From positions 77,001 through 141,000 of the forward strand of contig JBBBDQ010001288.1 of assembly GCA_037127315.1 (NCBI GenBank): DNA of 64,000 bases. Reading direction: 5' to 3'. The notes under the pieces are model-generated. The model saw only the letters and a program-made list of their open reading frames with translations, was not told the DNA's origin and made no database searches. Origin of the DNA: Ascarosepion bandense. Taxonomy: Eukaryota > Mollusca > Cephalopoda > Sepiida > Sepiidae. Position numbers and translations under genes: made by a program. Positions 33,116 to 44,726 of this stretch are shown here, piece by piece (within the stretch, counting starts at the first letter, position 1; every line of letters starts with the position of its first letter).

Positions 33116-33899
33116 AATGTAGGTCCAATGATGCAGCCTGAGAGAACACCTGTATTCATTCAGATCTAGAAAAAACATACATTTAATTAAATTATGACTT
33201 ATAAATAAATTATTCTTTCTTTGTAATTATTAATGAAATGGGGCAAGAATAAAATTCTAATTTTTCGACATGACATTCAAATCTTTATATTTTTTACAAT
33301 TATTTCTGGAAAGAAAAACATCGTTATACGTGTACTATTGTCAAATTTTTTATTGTTTTCAATCATTGTGCCCTCCGAACTTCGTCAGAGAATTTAGAAC
33401 TAAACTCTTCAACGGGAATAGCTTTTTTTGCCCTGAACATGCTTAGGGATATCTTATTTAGTTTTTATAGAGCCGTTCATCTCTTGTTCGTCCCGTTATC
33501 GCTGATTCCAAGTCCACACTGCGTGGTCCAAGGATTGAATTCACAATCATTGTCTCCAACTTCAGGAACTATAGCTTTAATCTACTAGGCTCTTTTCCTG
33601 GAGTGAAAAACTTAAAGCTTTAATCCTTCCCTGCTTGTTGATTAGTCCTGTTATGCTAGTGACGTTTGTCTAAACCTACTGATGCTTCTCTATGGCTGCT
33701 TTTACTGCTGTTGAGGCTTTGCTGTCATTTCTTTTTCTTTATTTATTAACGAATCCCATATCGTAATTATTTTATCTTAGATATTCATAGTCGATACTAA
33801 ACGCAGGTCATTTCAAATTTCTGTCTCTCGAATTCCTTTCTGTCCAGTACTTTTACCTTGTTCCACAGGGGTTGATGAGTAACCTTTTCCCCCGCGTTT
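33116..33899. other. no feature recognised
   Basis: AT-rich first half, mixed second half. May contain the upstream boundary of the LTR-like block that follows. Confidence 0.3.
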
Positions 33900-34515
33900 C
33901 GGATACTGATTTTAGGTTTGGGGAGGATTTAGTGTTGGGGAGTGCCCCTTTTTACACAATAAATTGACTCGTCTAAGGTGTACAAATAATCCGGCCTGTA
34001 CAGGGAACGGGTGTGATTGTCGCAGCGTTTTCTCGTTGTGACGGTATTTCTCACTGTCAGTTCTCTGCCTTCGGGCAGAGGGTGCTCTCTGCTTCCGAGC
34101 AGAGAGCAATAACCCAGTCGTGGTTCCGCCGAAGGGTAGAAGCTCGACTGGGAAAAAATTGACAGGTATTTTTTGGCCGGGCCATATAGCCCGGAAATTC
34201 CCACTCATAACTGACCATGTGTCACATGTTGCCCTTAGTGGGAGGGACAGCTAAATATAGTGATTGACGGAGTTCAGTTGAGTAGTTGGTCAGTAAGAAG
34301 ATAGTCTCATTACCCAGACTTACTTCTTCTCTACAAGATTGTATATATTTGATTACTACTAAGAGTATTCCTAGTATTCCTGAATCTACTAACCGTGTTC
34401 CAGGTTGTATATATTTTGTTCAATATACTTATATTTAATCTCTCATACCTGTTTTTGAAATGATTATTTTGTGTGGTTTCTAAACAAGAATTCACAACAA
34501 TTTGCAAGTTTGATA
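33900..34515 (+). repeat. candidate LTR with a cluster of four hairpins
   Basis: GC-rich compared with its surroundings. Perfect hairpins: CTCTGCC-TTCG-GGCAGAG (34063-34080), GCTCTCTGCT-TCCG-AGCAGAGAGC (34084-34107), CCCAGTCG/CGACTGGG (34113-34152) and CCGGGC-CATATA-GCCCGG (34177-34194). Then GTTCAGTTGAGTAGTTGGTC and, after AATTGTAGCA, a CATATGGGCCCAAGACC part that resembles a retrotransposon primer-binding site. LTR identity is inference; no second copy or pol gene is in the window. Confidence 0.35.
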
Positions 34516-35162
34516 TGGTAATTGTAGCATATGGGCCCAAGACCACGTCAGTTCTTTATTTCGGGTTTTGATCCAAGAACTAATTTTTTAACGGAAGAAT
34601 AAAATCCTATTAAAAGAGATAATTCCAGTCCCAGATTTTAAGAAGGGTTTATCTTCTTTATTCCTCTGTAAATGTTTTTCGGGGAGAGCGCGTGTTTGCT
34701 GGTTATGTTTGGGAAGAGAAAAAAGCAAAGTTCCGGATTAATTTAAATAAATATATGAATAAAAACAGCGCGTGAGAGAGAAAATGTTTGCATGAATGAC
34801 ACGCGTAAAAATAGAAATAAAAACATGGAAATTGCATGAAAAGTAAACGCAATTTTACACTCAATTGATTATCGATTTTATGAAAGCGAGAAAAGGTTCG
34901 CGCAGTGGAACAAAAAAGTAGCTCTTTAGAGACAGGAGTCATGGTAATGCGCCCGCGTGCACATTGCTTCAACACACGACTTGAATGCATCTGACAGTTG
35001 CCAACTATCTTTGCCAAGAAATATTATGCAAACGAACGGATTCAATGTATGCTTGTCTTTGATGTGTACAATAATCTCTGTTCCATTCATTACAATTTTC
35101 CACCACATTAGTCTTTATACAGAAATAAAGTAGTTTGTCAAAACTACCTACTCACATCTATT
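34516..35162. other. no feature recognised
   Basis: AT-rich, apparently single-copy sequence. Confidence 0.3.
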
Positions 35163-35203
35163 ATATATATATATGTATATTATATATATATATATATATA
35201 TTC

Positions 35204-35281
<78 letters not shown>
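35163..35281. repeat. long (TA)n tract with short interruptions
   Basis: About 118 bases of TA repeats with TGTA, TTAT, TTCA and ACA interruptions. The isoleucine/tyrosine frame here is an artefact. Confidence 0.95.
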
Positions 35282-35284
<3 letters not shown>

Positions 35285-35670
35285 CCATTTATACAGAGTT
35301 CTTTTCCGGGGTGGGTCTTTTGAAGCGCATTTAGTCTCCTTAGATTTTGACATTATTCCGTGGTAAGATATTTGAAAGGCTGTTTAAAGATCCAGTGACA
35401 TAACCGTTTCATTAGTATCTGTTCTGTCGAAAAAGTGTGGTTTGAACCCTACAATCTCTGTCTATCTCTTTATTTGTAAACTCCACTTTTCAGTGGTCAT
35501 ATGCAACTGTCCATAACACACAAATGTAGATGTATATATATAATTTATTTCTTTGAACATTATTATTAATCGATACTCGTATTTGAGTAGATATTCTGTT
35601 TTGAATTAAACAGTATATTTATATGTATAAATCTACTGGCCCTAATACTTTTAAGAAATTTTGTTAGAAA
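35282..35670. other. no feature recognised
   Basis: AT-rich. Confidence 0.3.
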
Positions 35671-35671
35671 A

Positions 35672-35765
35672 ACGTGGCATTCGACTGGATTCGAACTTAT
35701 GACCTCTCGCAATATAGCGAAAGCCATTAATTGATCTGATGCGTCTTAAACGCTTGACCATCACT
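35672..35765 (-). repeat. tRNA-like sequence (class II, Ser/Leu style)
   Basis: Reversed: GATGGTCAAGCGTTTAAGAC resembles the D-arm of Ser/Leu tRNAs; CGCTATATTGCG forms an extra-arm-like stem; AAGTTCGAATCCAG is a good box B. The anticodon stem is weak, so a tRNA pseudogene or SINE head is likelier than a gene. Confidence 0.4.
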
Positions 35766-36174
35766 AATTTCACCGTAAACGAAGCTGATTTTAGCCTTAT
35801 GAACACAATTTTTCGATTTCTAGTAAATAATTATCTCTGCTCTGAAAGTTTATTGTAATTTAAATAAATATAAAGAGAGAATATTACGGAAAGTTCCGGA
35901 GATTAACGAAATGCAGTTAACAACCAACATATTTAATTTATTTGTTTGAACATTATTTTTAGATATGTCTGTGGGAGGTTCATTTCGTTAGTCTATGTAG
36001 ATATATGCACTGGTTGCGAGGGATGAATTGTCTAAATTAGGCAAAAATGAAAATAATACTGGCAAATCATTTTAAGAGATATAAATATATTTACATATAT
36101 ATTTATTTATAATTACACAAAAATAATAAAGAGTAAATTTATTCAATAAAATCGCCATTTACTTTAACATTCTT
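35766..36174. other. no feature recognised
   Basis: AT-rich sequence with a short (AT)n-like part near 36080. Confidence 0.3.
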
Positions 36175-37425
36175 TTTCTTCTAGATGCCCTGTCTATTCA
36201 GGACGTAGATGATCATGGCTTTCCACGTCTTCCTATCCCTGGTGGCTTTTAGCACGTCTTCTCCTGTTACACCATGCAACTATCGTTCCATCATCCACCT
36301 GATTAGGCTTTTCAAATATGTTATCCGTTGCTTTCCCCTGTCAATTTTTCCCTCTATCTGGCCTGTTAGTATCAGGTTCTCCAAACCCTTTTTCCTCATT
36401 GCATGTCCCAGGAACTTCAGCTGTCCCATTCTGATGCTCAGTATTAATTTCCTTTTTGTTTCCATCATTTCCAAAATCTCATCATTGATCACATGCTCGA
36501 TCCATGATATTCGCAGCATCCTTCTGTAGAACAACGTTTCAGTTGCTTCAAGTTTTGATGATATTGTCCAGCATTCACTGCCATATTGAAGAACTGATAT
36601 CCCATAGGAATCCAGTACTCTTTTCTTTGTTTCTCGCGAAATTGTCCTGTTTCTTAATACTTTACTCAACTTCTAGAATGCTTCCTTCGCCATGCCAATT
36701 CACCTTCGGATCTTTGTGTTCTGTTATAACACTTCCCAGATATTTAATTTTTTTTTTACCTGCTTGATTTTAGTATCCCCTATTTGTATTTGGCATATTA
36801 TGCTGCCTTTTTACTGATGACCATGCACTGGATTTTCGTAGTCTTTTCTTGCCACTCTCTTCGGCTACCTTCTGTAGGAGGTTTTGTAGTTTCCTTTCTG
36901 TGTCTGATGTCAGTACTGTATCATATGCTTACCTTACATTGTTTAAATGGTGGCCTCCGATGACAAATCCTGGCTTAACTTCTAGGCTCCTCAAAATATT
37001 CTCGCTGTACAAGTTGAACAGATCCGCTGAAAAGACACATCCTTTCTTACGTCCCTTTCTGTCTTTGTACATCTGCTGAATTCGTTACCTGTCCGTATAC
37101 AAGCGGTTTGTTGCCAGTAAAGATTCTTGATTACTCTTAAGTTTTTCCCAAATATGTCAAGGCTGCCGAGCATCTCCACCAAATCTTTGTTGCATATTTT
37201 GTCAAACTCCTTTGAATAAACAATAAAGCACAGGTGTAAGTCCTTCTTCATTTTTATAGCCCTTTCAGAGAGCATCCTAATCATAAATATGGCGTTCCTT
37301 GTTCTAGTGTCTTTGATGAAACCGCACTGTTTTTGTCTTATCTCTGGCCTGATTCTGCTTCTTGCTTTATTCATCAGCATTCGGACTATCAGTTTTGTTA
37401 TATGGCTTGTAGCACTTTTGCCCAG
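36175..37425 (-). pseudogene. RTE-like LINE, reverse transcriptase domain to 3' end
   Basis: Minus-strand blocks in order: HITKLIVRMLMNKARSRIRP, QCGFIKDTRTRNAIFM, FIVYSKEFDKI (the usual DYxKAFDK catalytic Asp replaced), LYWQQTACIR, a lost YADD region, then SVLQYGSECWTIS, RRMLRISWIEH, LKFLGHAMRK and LTGQIEGK. 5' truncated at about 37425. Frameshifts near 37000 and 36670 and the altered catalytic block mean it is dead. Joins the GC-rich patch directly. Confidence 0.8.
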
Positions 37426-37770
37426 GCTGGCTGGCTCTGACGCTTGTTCTCGTCGACGGTCGTGACGGCACCAATTGTGACACTGCCACTCGGCTGGCTG
37501 TTTGGTTCGGTCGCTCGCTGGTTCGGGAACAGATCCCGCTGCGATGATGTCGAAACGGTACCAGTAATGTCGACGCTTTTGGGCTGTTGTTGCTGGTCGT
37601 GATGATCTCGTCACAAAAGCTGGTCTTCAAGACGTCTATTACAACAACGGACCACTGCCCACGTTCTGATTTGATCTCAGAAAGTCGCGTTGTGCAAATA
37701 CAGTAGCCGTCTTTCCACTAGAACCAGACCGGACACTTGTGTATATTTGTGGTTAAAAATAAACACGGCA
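37426..37770. other. GC- and CpG-rich patch, unidentified
   Basis: About 340 bases with many CG dinucleotides and a GGCTGGCTGG-type start. One minus frame continues from this patch into the RTE relic but shows no known domain. The far end has AATAAACACGGCACC. Could be part of an LTR or an old gene edge; undecided. Confidence 0.3.
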
Positions 37771-38935
37771 CCAAAAAAAAAATTAAATAAATGAATAATG
37801 TCGAACACACCTGGAGAGTTACGAAGAATGTCTTTATAAAAAAAAATAATTATTAGTCCCTGGAGCAGATAATACAGTTGTCGGAAAGCCAGTTTAGAAC
37901 AGAGAGAGAGAGAGTTTTCAAAATCTCAGAGCATTCAATCTTCAAAATAAATGTTTTTTCTATGTTTCGTTAAAGTGAGCTCTTCAAATTTTCATTAAAG
38001 TATTTTCACATATTCTCTATAATCAGGACTGTCAATTCTCTATGCAACTTCTAAAACACCCAAGTCCTTTCGGGTTCTTATCGGAGTTTACCGAAGTAGT
38101 GCGAACGAAGAATCAGAAATTTCAATTCTCCCATGATTTAAAAAATCAATAACGTTCTTTCGGGATTCCTACCGAAGACGCATTATTCAACATTAACTCT
38201 TTAAGTTAATCGGCGGCAGGCTTTATTCGACCTTAACTCTTTAGTCATAAGTTCTGTAGTAGGCGACCATCAGTGGGTCATGTCTCCTCCAGTTGGGAAC
38301 CCTTTTCCACAGTCATTACATTTCGACCTACAAAAACTGCTGATCTTTCTCACCGAGTCCGGATTTTTATAACCATTCCCAATCATTTCGGGGGATTTGG
38401 CCGACTCAAAGCTTTTGATCAATGAGATTATTTTCCATTCACACGATTTGTAGGAAGCCATGGCTCGACGAATGAAGTATCAGCAGCTCACATGACGTAA
38501 TGTCTTTCTGTCTTTTTTCTTTCGATTACATCATCTTTAGATTTTTCAATTCCCACAATTTCTGTTCCCAAGAACAACTGTTGGGGACTTAACCCTACCT
38601 GATCTCATCAAGTAAATCCTGACATTTTGTTATGACTGCAACCATTTTGTCAAATTTCCACCTGGCCCAAAATAATCCGTATCGTATATGAAAAAGAAAG
38701 AAAACTATATTTCTTTCTCTCTTTTTCAAATTGTCAGCTAATTTATCTACTCCCCGGATTTTGCAAGTACATGATAGTATTAAAATAGTTTTTTACATTA
38801 ACTCACATCGAGAATTAAAATAAAGCACAACCAATAATACAACTAATATTAATTCCTCTCGTTCCGTTGTATTAAACCAAACAAAAATAAAATAATATAT
38901 ATATATATATATATATATACCAGCGGGAGATAGTG
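37771..38935. other. mostly unassigned; weak C2H2-like half finger at 38285-38330 (minus)
   Basis: The minus frame 38270-38461 ends CNDCGKGFPTGGDMTH, which has the Cys-x2-Cys and first His of a C2H2 finger plus a GKxF core but no second His before the stop. Otherwise AT-rich with no motif. Confidence 0.2.
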
Positions 38936-39455
38936 TCAGACAGTCAGTTAAGTCCATACATGAAACACGCTTGGGCGATCATGTCTTTTTTTTTTTTTTT
39001 TAATCATCTCACCCCAAGCAAGGCATTCCACTGTCACTATTGCGCATGGGGCTACATAGGGGAAGGTAAAGAGAAGGAGTGAATAGACATAGGGAATGTC
39101 AGGAGAAAGGTGACAGATGAGTAAGGATAGCGAGGATGAGGGTCGGGCAGATGGGAAGTGTGCTTGATAGAATGGGAGCAGGTTAGTGTGTTAGGAGGTG
39201 TGTATTGACCTGACTGGGCAGAAGATTATCCCGCAGTAGGTTGCCATTGCTTTCTGCGGTAGACTGGTTGCCAGCCAAGGCTATAGAATCCAATCTGTCC
39301 TGTTATTTAACCCATAACTGGGAGGAAGAGACGGATTAATACCTTTCCCAAGGGTATTTGCGCGTAAGTGAATGCAATGAATTCAACTGGAATTCGAACT
39401 CGGCTCCCTGATTTCTCGTTCCGAGCCGATATCAACTGCACCACAACGCACATCC
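38936..39455 (-). repeat. tRNA-derived SINE split by a LINE 3' end
   Basis: The SINE 3' end (CATGAAACACGCTTGGGCGA) stops at CATGTC near 38985 and resumes at TGACTGGGCAGAAG near 39212. Missing between them is the second half of the conserved hairpin. The rest, through the head at 39455, is well preserved. Confidence 0.8.
38986..39211 (-). mobile_element. Jockey/CR1-like LINE 3' end inserted in the SINE
   Basis: Reversed 3' UTR: a T18 run (the poly-A side), AATCATCTCACCCCAAGCAA, then TAGTGTGTTAGGAGGTGTGT, the opposite of the CACCTCCTAACACACTAAC block at 51945. Severely 5' truncated, about 225 bp. Confidence 0.75.
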
Positions 39456-39489
39456 GAGATAGTGTCATGTGGCTCATTAAACTGATGGT

Positions 39490-40173
39490 TCTGTGGAGTT
39501 AGCACTCGTTTGCTCCTGGCTTCTTAGGCAGTGCTATGAAGATCGATTTGCTGAGCTCATCTGGTATTACACCCCTATTATAAATTTCATTTCTTATTTC
39601 TGTAATTTTCTCTGTGCCAAATTCTTCCAGAGCTACCAGCAGCTCTATAACTATGCCGTCTGGTCCAGATGCTTTATTCAAGTTGGCTATTGCAAATTCG
39701 AATTCAGACTTTAATATTTCCGGTCCGTCCTCAACTTTCTGTATTATCGGTTGTTCTGTGTTGTTGTTGAAAAGATCTTTTCTATATTGTACCCATTGTT
39801 GAAGTATTTCCTTTTTCTCTAATATGATTTTTCCATCCTTGGATTTTTTACGTGCTGTTAAACGGCAGGTTTTTTGTCTTATCAGTTCTTTTATTTCTTT
39901 ATGCATATCTGCTTTTTTATTCCTACTCAATCTCTCTACTTCTTCACATTTGTCATTGAGCCGTTCCTCTTTAGTCTATCTGCATTTTCTCCTTATTTCC
40001 TTGAGTAGTTCCCTGTACTCCATTCCATGTCTTGATATCATTTTCTGCCTACTTTGCATCATGTCAAGAATCTCGTCAGTTACCCACTCGTTTTTGTTTC
40101 TACACCTAATTTGCTTTGAGGCAATGTTGTTTGTTGATGTCAATATTGTTTCCTTTAGTGAGTCCCATTTCAA
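39490..40173 (-). pseudogene. RTE-like LINE, linker and N-terminal RT part
   Basis: Minus frames 39976-40173 and 39499-39930 are one gene. Visible: NEWVTDEILDMMQSRQKM, KEIKELIRQKTCR, KEILQQWVQYRKDLFN, a SGPDGIVIELL block (RT fingers) and SKSIFIALPKKPGANEC. This is the region immediately upstream of the part preserved at 36.2-37.4 kb. One frameshift near 39950. It ends abruptly at 40175 against a plus-strand LINE tail. Confidence 0.75.
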
Positions 40174-40174
40174 G

Positions 40175-40435
40175 AGTCCTTTTCAACCTCCAGAAATTTA
40201 AATGCAGAGTCAGTACTCATCTACTAACCACTGGACTCTAGCTCTCTCCCCACCCCTGTATAACCTTCCCTTTCTCTCCACCTATGTATCTGTCATCGCA
40301 CCTGCTTTCTAGTCTTCCTTTCTAACTAGTTTGTACTCTTCACTCTTTTCTAATTAATCTTTTTACATTTATGTAACCCCCTGCACATCAGTGGCGTTTC
40401 CGCCTTGCTCTGGGTGAGACGATTAAAAAAAATGT
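40175..40435 (+). pseudogene. Jockey/CR1-like LINE 3' end
   Basis: NLQKFKCRVSTHLLTTGL-like end of pol (TTCAACCTCCAGAAATTTAA), then CTCTATCTCC-type 3' UTR and the terminal CCCTGCACATCAGTGGCGTT, TGAGACGATTAAAAAAA. Confidence 0.7.
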
Positions 40436-40994
40436 TCTTCGTATTTGATTTTCACACTGTTAGTGTATTCTTTCTGTAAGCAAATGTCATTCACGGTTCC
40501 TATAAAAATTTGGAATCTCCTGCAACTCTTCTGGACGATCTCCTTGTTTAAATTGGTGAATGCTGCCATAATCCTTGTCTGTAGTTCATTTGTGATGTTG
40601 ATTTACAAAAAGAGTTTTGTTGATCTCGCTGTCCACAGATAATAAGCAAGTGGGGCTGCAGTCTGGGGAGTTAAATGGACAGATAGAAGCCGTGATGTGT
40701 TCTCAAAAACAGTCTGACAGCCATGACTGGGTTCTCTTGCTTGTGTGGTATCGTGCAGATTCTTGTTGTCAGACATAAGGTCTTCCCGTAGCCATCGGCT
40801 TGACCCAGGGCAGCACTATCTCATTAAGGCATTGATGTTTGCCTCACCGTTTAGAATGTCACGATCTCAGTTCATATCATTAAACATCATAATGTCGATT
40901 AGATATATCATACAACATTTTCCAAATCCTTTGCACTGTCCTTTGATGGACACCCAAACACGCTCAAAATTATTGTAATGGGGCTTCCAATAGA
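40436..40994. other. probable transposase-derived remnant, unassigned
   Basis: The wording of minus frames (for example around 40700-40900) suggests an old mariner-like coding part, but no catalytic motif can be fixed. Confidence 0.25.
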
Positions 40995-41307
40995 ACGTCA
41001 GTTATTTAAGTGCCATACGAGATACAAGCTTTAGGTTATCATGTCTCGAAAGTGACATGACTGACTGGGCAAAATATTATTCCACAGTAGGTTGCCATTG
41101 TTTTCTGCTGTAGACTGGTTGTCAACCAAGGCTATAGAACCCAATCCGTTCTGTTATTTAACCTATTACTGGAAGGAAGAGATGGATTAATACCATTCCC
41201 AAGGGTAATTGCGCGTAAGTAAATGCAAGGAATGCAACTAGAATTCGAACTTGGCACTCCGATTTGTCGTTCCAAGTCGATATCCACTGCACCACAACGC
41301 ACATCCA
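40995..41307 (-). repeat. tRNA-derived SINE, monomer
   Basis: Reversed, full length from AAGTGCCATACGAGATACAA to the head (GATATCCACTGCACCACAAC). Confidence 0.8.
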
Positions 41308-41844
41308 TCCAGTAGAGTAGGAAGTTTTAAAATTTATGGTGGGGTGAATTCCGTCATGGTGCTCTTTTTCCCACGGACAGTACCCAACTGACCCTACTCT
41401 ACTGTGCAGTAGACAAAATAAAAATCAAAGAAGATATTTTGAGTTCTTCTTTAAAGATGAATCTATTCAGGACGTAGACAATTATGGCTCTCTACAAATT
41501 CCTTTATTTGGAAATTATCGTTACATCTTCAGAAATATAGTGGAATGTTTTCCTGTTGCCTTCTTTGATAATTAGGCTTCAGCGAAGTCGTTCACTTAGA
41601 TTTATCGACACCCAATGCCTGAAAGCAGAGGCTAACATCCTATTTAAGCCATAACTGGAGATCAGTTGATATTTATTAAAGCATTTCTACTGTTCAGTTA
41701 TAAGAAATTTAGTATAAAGAATTAAGGACATTGAACATAGAATACACCGAGCTAAGGCAGTTTCACCCACCTTAAGTTGCTACCAAATTAAAACATATAG
41801 AGTCATGGTCTAAAATTGTTTTTCTCGACTTTTCGGATTTAGGC
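41308..41844. other. no clear feature; tiny RTE-like remnant at 41463-41505
   Basis: TTCAGGACGTAGACAATTAT matches the RTE 3' coding end seen at 36200 and 47650. Nothing else. Confidence 0.35.
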
Positions 41845-42345
41845 GCAGTTGCATTCACTTACGCGCAAATGCCCTTGGGAAAGGTATTAATCCGTCTCTT
41901 CCCCTCAATTATGGGTTAAATAATAGGACAGATTGGGTTCTATAGCCTTGGCTGACAACCAGTCTACCGCAAAAAGCAATGGCAACCTACTGCGCGATAA
42001 TCTTCTACCCAGTCAGTGATGTCTCTTTCGAGACATGATCGCCCAAAGCTTGTATCACATACGGCAGTTAACGGAGTGACTGAATATAATAGTTGGAAAC
42101 ATGATTAAGGCGTCTTCTGGGCATAAAGTGGGGGATCAGTTTTATATTGTATGAAGTAATAAAATGATCCCCCCTTATTAGTACATAATATAATACATCT
42201 CTTCCCCCTCTAGTTATGAGTCAAATAACATGACAGATTGGGTTCTATAGCTTTGGCTGGCGGGATAATCTTCTGCCCAGTCAGTCATGTCTGTTTCGAG
42301 ACATGATCGCCCAAGCGTGTTTCACGTATGGCACTTAACTGATTG
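41845..42345 (+). repeat. dimeric tRNA-derived SINE, head missing
   Basis: Unit 1 from GCATTCACTTACGCGCAAAT; linker arms GTGGGGGATCAGTTTTA and ATGATCCCCCC near 42128-42175; unit 2 has a deletion joining TTGGCTGG to CGGGATAATC. Unlike other dimers, its halves do not obviously share private variants. Confidence 0.75.
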
Positions 42346-42389
42346 AAACAATTGACAGATAAATCTCACCATTGCTTGATTTAACCGTA

Positions 42390-42500
42390 AGTTCTGTGCT
42401 CTTTCTTCTCTGCAACTTCCCACTGTTGAACTCCCTTCTGTCGTTCCAGTCAACTAAGATCTTCAAACCTTTAAATGCAATGTCAAGCATCGTCTTCCTT
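42390..42500 (+). pseudogene. short LINE pol C-terminal remnant
   Basis: TTCCCACTGTTGAACTCCCTT and CTTTAAATGCAATGTCAAGC parallel the WNSLP and FKCNVN ends of the Jockey/CR1-like copies. Confidence 0.4.
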
Positions 42501-42539
42501 ACATCTTGAATTTTTTTATTGTCGCCCCTAGTTAATAAT

Positions 42540-42850
42540 GGATGTGCGTTGTGGTGCAGTGGATATCGGCTCGGAAAAAGAAATCGGGGAGCTGAGTTCG
42601 AATTCCAGTTGAATTCGTTGGATTCACTTACGTGCAAATACCCTTGGAAAAGGTATTAATTCGCCTCTTCTCTCCAATTATAGGTTAAATAACAGAACAT
42701 ATTGAATTCTATAGCCTTGGTCGGCAACCAGTCTATCGCAGAATGTAATGGCAATCTACTCCGGGAAAATCATCTGCCTAGTCAGTCATGTCCCTTTCGA
42801 GACATGATTGCCCAAGCCTGTATCACGTAAAGCACTTAATGGTCTGACTG
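42540..42850 (+). repeat. tRNA-derived SINE, full monomer
   Basis: GGATGTGCGTTGTGGTGCAG head with both boxes, through GAGACATGATTGCCCAAGCC to CACTTAATGGTCTGACTG. Confidence 0.85.
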
Positions 42851-43440
42851 ACTGATTACTTAATAATGTGTTTTATCAGACTCTTCCCACCTCAGTAACT
42901 TCATCGCTTTACCTGGGGTAAAATTATAGTACCATTACTGTTTCAAATGAGGGTTTTCATAACATGTGCATGTTTTTATTTTTCCCTTATATTAAATCTT
43001 GTGTTTAGCTAAACTTGATATAGCAGTGACTTAAGGGCTAGAGTCTGGTGTATGTTCTGCAGGGGTGGGCAGATACGGTGAATTGACGAGCTTTGGTCGG
43101 ATGGGGAGTCGAACAGCTCTTCCTGGACGTAGAATTGGTGTCGTTTGTAGCCGTTTATAATGATTGGTTCTAGGCGCTCATTGGCTGAGTGGCAGCCAGC
43201 TCCAGTGCATAAAACATGGTATGCTCATTTGAGGGTGAGTTATTTTTGAGCCACCGTTCGTGCGAGAATAACTTTCACAGTTACCCCTCCCCCTAAAAAA
43301 AAAACACTGGCCTTGTGCCAAAATTGTAATTTGTTTACAATGAATATTGAATAACGTTCAGAGTTCGAGACGAGAATTGAAAATTTGTTTTACAAATGGA
43401 CCTGTTTGGAATACTTTCTTGTGGTTGCTTCCAACCAATA
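42851..43440. other. unassigned; GC-richer part 43040-43290
   Basis: The 43040-43290 part is richer in G and C and has GTGCATAAAACATGG (TATA-like) but no coding frame. Single copy in the window. Confidence 0.3.
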
Positions 43441-43446
43441 TCTAAA

Positions 43447-43469
43447 TCTAAACTTATTTATAAATGGAA

Positions 43470-43507
<38 letters not shown>

Positions 43508-43768
43508 CCGTTACCTATAGACTCCGAAACGGCTGAATCGATTTTCTTGAAAATTTACACAGTTGTACTATAAGCGTCTACGAGGGTTCTTAGCTTGATT
43601 TTGTGTCGAAGTACCCCCATTAAATATCGAAAATCGATAATCGAAAAAATCGGGTTATAGAAGGAGTGGGCCGATTTTAATCAAATTTGATACACTCATA
43701 GACAAAGACATAAGAAACGATATTCAGAAGTTTCAAGGTTGCAGTTCTTACAATAGTGCAGGAAATCG

Positions 43769-43808
<40 letters not shown>

Positions 43809-43989
43809 GCAATATGTTTTTGTGTGTGTCTGTTTATTTGTCTGTATGTCCTTTATACAAATCCACAATTTTTATCCGATTCTCACCAAACTTCACACAA
43901 ATATTCTTTAGGCTGAGTCTGAGCTCCAGAAACATGGATTAGTTTTAAAGCTTTCATTACACCCGAGCAACACCGGGCTATACTGCTAG
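43447..43989 (+). mobile_element. Helitron-like element, complete, shortened form
   Basis: A before TCTAAACTTATTTATAAATG; CTGCTAG at 43989 before T. (GT)n at 43469, (TA)n at 43771-43803. Internal segment between the second GT tract and the 3' end is the short version with CCGATTCTCACCAAACTTC. Confidence 0.8.
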
Positions 43990-44166
43990 TATATATATAT
44001 ATATATATATATTGCTTTTTGCGACACTTGATAATTTTCTTTGTAATCAAGCAAGTTTTCCTCCTTATCAAAACCGTTAAACAGAAACTCTCTATCTTAA
44101 ATTTCTAGCATTTAGAGTTTTGATCGAATGAAGTAGTGTTTACTAAATATCATATGCGCAATCAGA

Positions 44167-44726
44167 CGTTGTGGTGCAGTGGATATTGACTTAGAAAGAG
44201 AAATCGGAGAGCCGAGTTTCAATTCCAGTTGCGCAAAAATACCCTTCCGTCTTTCTTCTTTCCATGGATTAAATAATAGAACAGATTGGGTTCTATAGCC
44301 TTGGTCGGCAACCAGAAAGCAATGGCAATCTACTGCGGGATAATCTTCTGACCAGTCAGTCATGTCTCTTTCGAGACATGATCGCCCAAGCGTGTATCAC
44401 GTATGGCACGTAACTGACTGAATATAATAGTTGGAAACATAATTAAAACGTCTACTGAGCATAAAGTGAGGGATTAGTTTTATATTGTCATCAAGTAATA
44501 ACCTGATCCCCCACTAATTACTAATTAATAATATGCTACATCCCTTCTCCCTCTAGCTATGAGTCATATAAAAGGACAGATTGGGTTCTATAGCCTTGGT
44601 CGGCAACCAGTCTACCGCAGAAAGCAATGGCAATCTACTGCGGGATAATCTTCTGCCCAGTCAGTCATGTCTCTTTCAAGACGTGATCGCCCAAGCGTGT
44701 ATCACGTATGGCACTTAATTGACTGA
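44167..44726 (+). repeat. dimeric tRNA-derived SINE with hairpin linker
   Basis: Head GTTGTGGTGCAGTGGATATT; linker arms AGTGAGGGATTAGTTTTA and CCTGATCCCCCACT near 44466-44515. Both halves share GGCAATCTACTGC instead of GGCAACCTACTGC. Confidence 0.8.

Noticed and set aside
35135..35323. Tyr/Ile-rich frame
   Set aside because: Translation of a (TA)n tract.
38270..38461. C2H2 zinc-finger exon
   Set aside because: Only one half finger, no second His, no neighbouring fingers or splice context.
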